Assembly (NCBI GenBank): GCA_025355115.1
Contig: JANXLO010000242.1
Coordinates: forward strand, 1 to 7,118
Length of the DNA: 7,118 bases
DNA from: Chthonomonadaceae bacterium
GTDB taxonomy: Bacteria; Armatimonadota; Chthonomonadetes; Chthonomonadales; Chthonomonadaceae
Direction: 5' to 3'
The notes under the pieces were generated by a model, which did no database searches, was not told the DNA's origin, and saw nothing but the letters and a program-made list of their open reading frames with translations. Shown here in pieces: positions 6,921-7,118 of this stretch. Within the stretch, counting starts at the first letter, position 1. Every line of letters starts with the position of its first letter. Made by a program: the position numbers and the translations under genes.

Positions 6921-7118
6921 TCACTTCACCTGGTCCGCGCCTATGTTGGAAAGCGCGTCTGCGCGCTTGTTGAACTCACGTCGCACGTGAGTGACAGCGG
7001 TGCCCTCAAACTGCGCAAGCAGCAGTCGGGCACGATTATAGAGCGGAATGAGGTGAGTAGCCTTGCAGGCATACTTGCCGTTTAGTTGATGCGCCATCAG
7101 TTCGCTGTCGGTGTAGAC
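6921..7118 (-). CDS. RNase HI-family protein (RVT_3-type), C-terminal fragment cut by window edge
   Basis: The - strand is open from the window edge to a TGA at 6921-6923, giving the last 65 residues of a protein. These read as the C-terminal half of a ribonuclease H fold: YTDSELMAHQLNGKY at residues 2-16, where D4 fits the third catalytic Asp (D70 in E. coli RNase HI), an IPLYNRARLLLAQF helix, a THVRRE strand, and NKRADALSN, where D54 fits the fourth catalytic Asp. The spacing and the R-x-x-N-K-R-A-D-A-L pattern are typical of the short 'reverse transcriptase-like' RNase HI family found alone in many bacteria. Such enzymes cut the RNA strand of RNA-DNA hybrids. The start and the first two catalytic residues lie beyond the window. 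The stop is 43 nt before the DUF6807 start, so they may be cotranscribed. Confidence 0.85.
   Translation of the reverse strand, partial: VYTDSELMAHQLNGKYACKATHLIPLYNRARLLLAQFEGTAVTHVRREFNKRADALSNIGADQVK
6951..6992. repeat. Two adjacent perfect short-loop inverted repeats inside the RNase H-like gene
   Basis: AAGCGCG/CGCGCTT (6951-6957 and 6962-6968, 4-nt loop) and ACTCACGT/ACGTGAGT (6974-6981 and 6985-6992, 3-nt loop) lie 5 nt apart. Both are in coding sequence for the conserved C-terminal motif, about 30-70 nt before the stop codon and within about 115 nt of the next gene's start. They would form stable hairpins in the mRNA. No T-tract follows directly, so I do not call a terminator; they could equally be a by-product of GC-rich codon choice. 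Confidence 0.5.

Overview
The window looks like chromosomal DNA from a GC-rich bacterium. It holds two tightly packed gene sets that converge at about position 4900-5000: three genes on the + strand (left) and three on the - strand (right). Both outermost genes run off the window. The gene content (a DUF6785/OPT-like membrane protein, a DUF6807 'PmoA' protein, a PhyH dioxygenase and a clan GH-A hydrolase with a discoidin-like tail) recalls Planctomycetota, Verrucomicrobiota, Armatimonadota or Acidobacteriota from soil or plant material. There is no rRNA or marker gene here, so the phylum is an inference.

Left, + strand, 2-4891. The first gene is the 3' part of a large glycoside hydrolase whose true start lies upstream of the window. 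It carries a visible acid/base and nucleophile Glu pair and a C-terminal F5/8 type C (discoidin/CBM32-like) domain. After 26 nt comes a 664-residue polytopic membrane protein, best matched to the uncharacterised DUF6785/DUF6784 family, probably starting at a TTG behind an AGGAG site. After 22 nt comes a PhyH-family Fe(II)/2-oxoglutarate oxygenase with its metal and co-substrate residues intact. The spacings and good ribosome sites suggest one transcript. A plausible reading is glycan breakdown, membrane uptake of a product, and oxidation of a small molecule; the link between the steps is inferred.

Middle, 4878-4997. An 8-bp inverted repeat spans the stop codon of the PhyH gene and lies in the convergent gap, where it could act as a modest two-way terminator.

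Right, - strand, 7118-4998. In transcription order: the C-terminal 65 residues of an RNase HI-family (RVT_3-type) protein, then after 43 nt a DUF6807 protein with a probable signal peptide and a His-rich signature, then after 8 nt (or overlapping by start choice) a DEDDh 3'-5' exonuclease of the ERI-1/3'hExo type. A predicted exported, carbohydrate-associated protein between two nucleic-acid enzymes is the oddest arrangement in the window. The RNase H gene also has two perfect short-loop hairpins side by side near its 3' end.

I saw no tRNA, rRNA, CRISPR array, insertion sequence or integrase. No stretch longer than about 110 bases lacks a gene.
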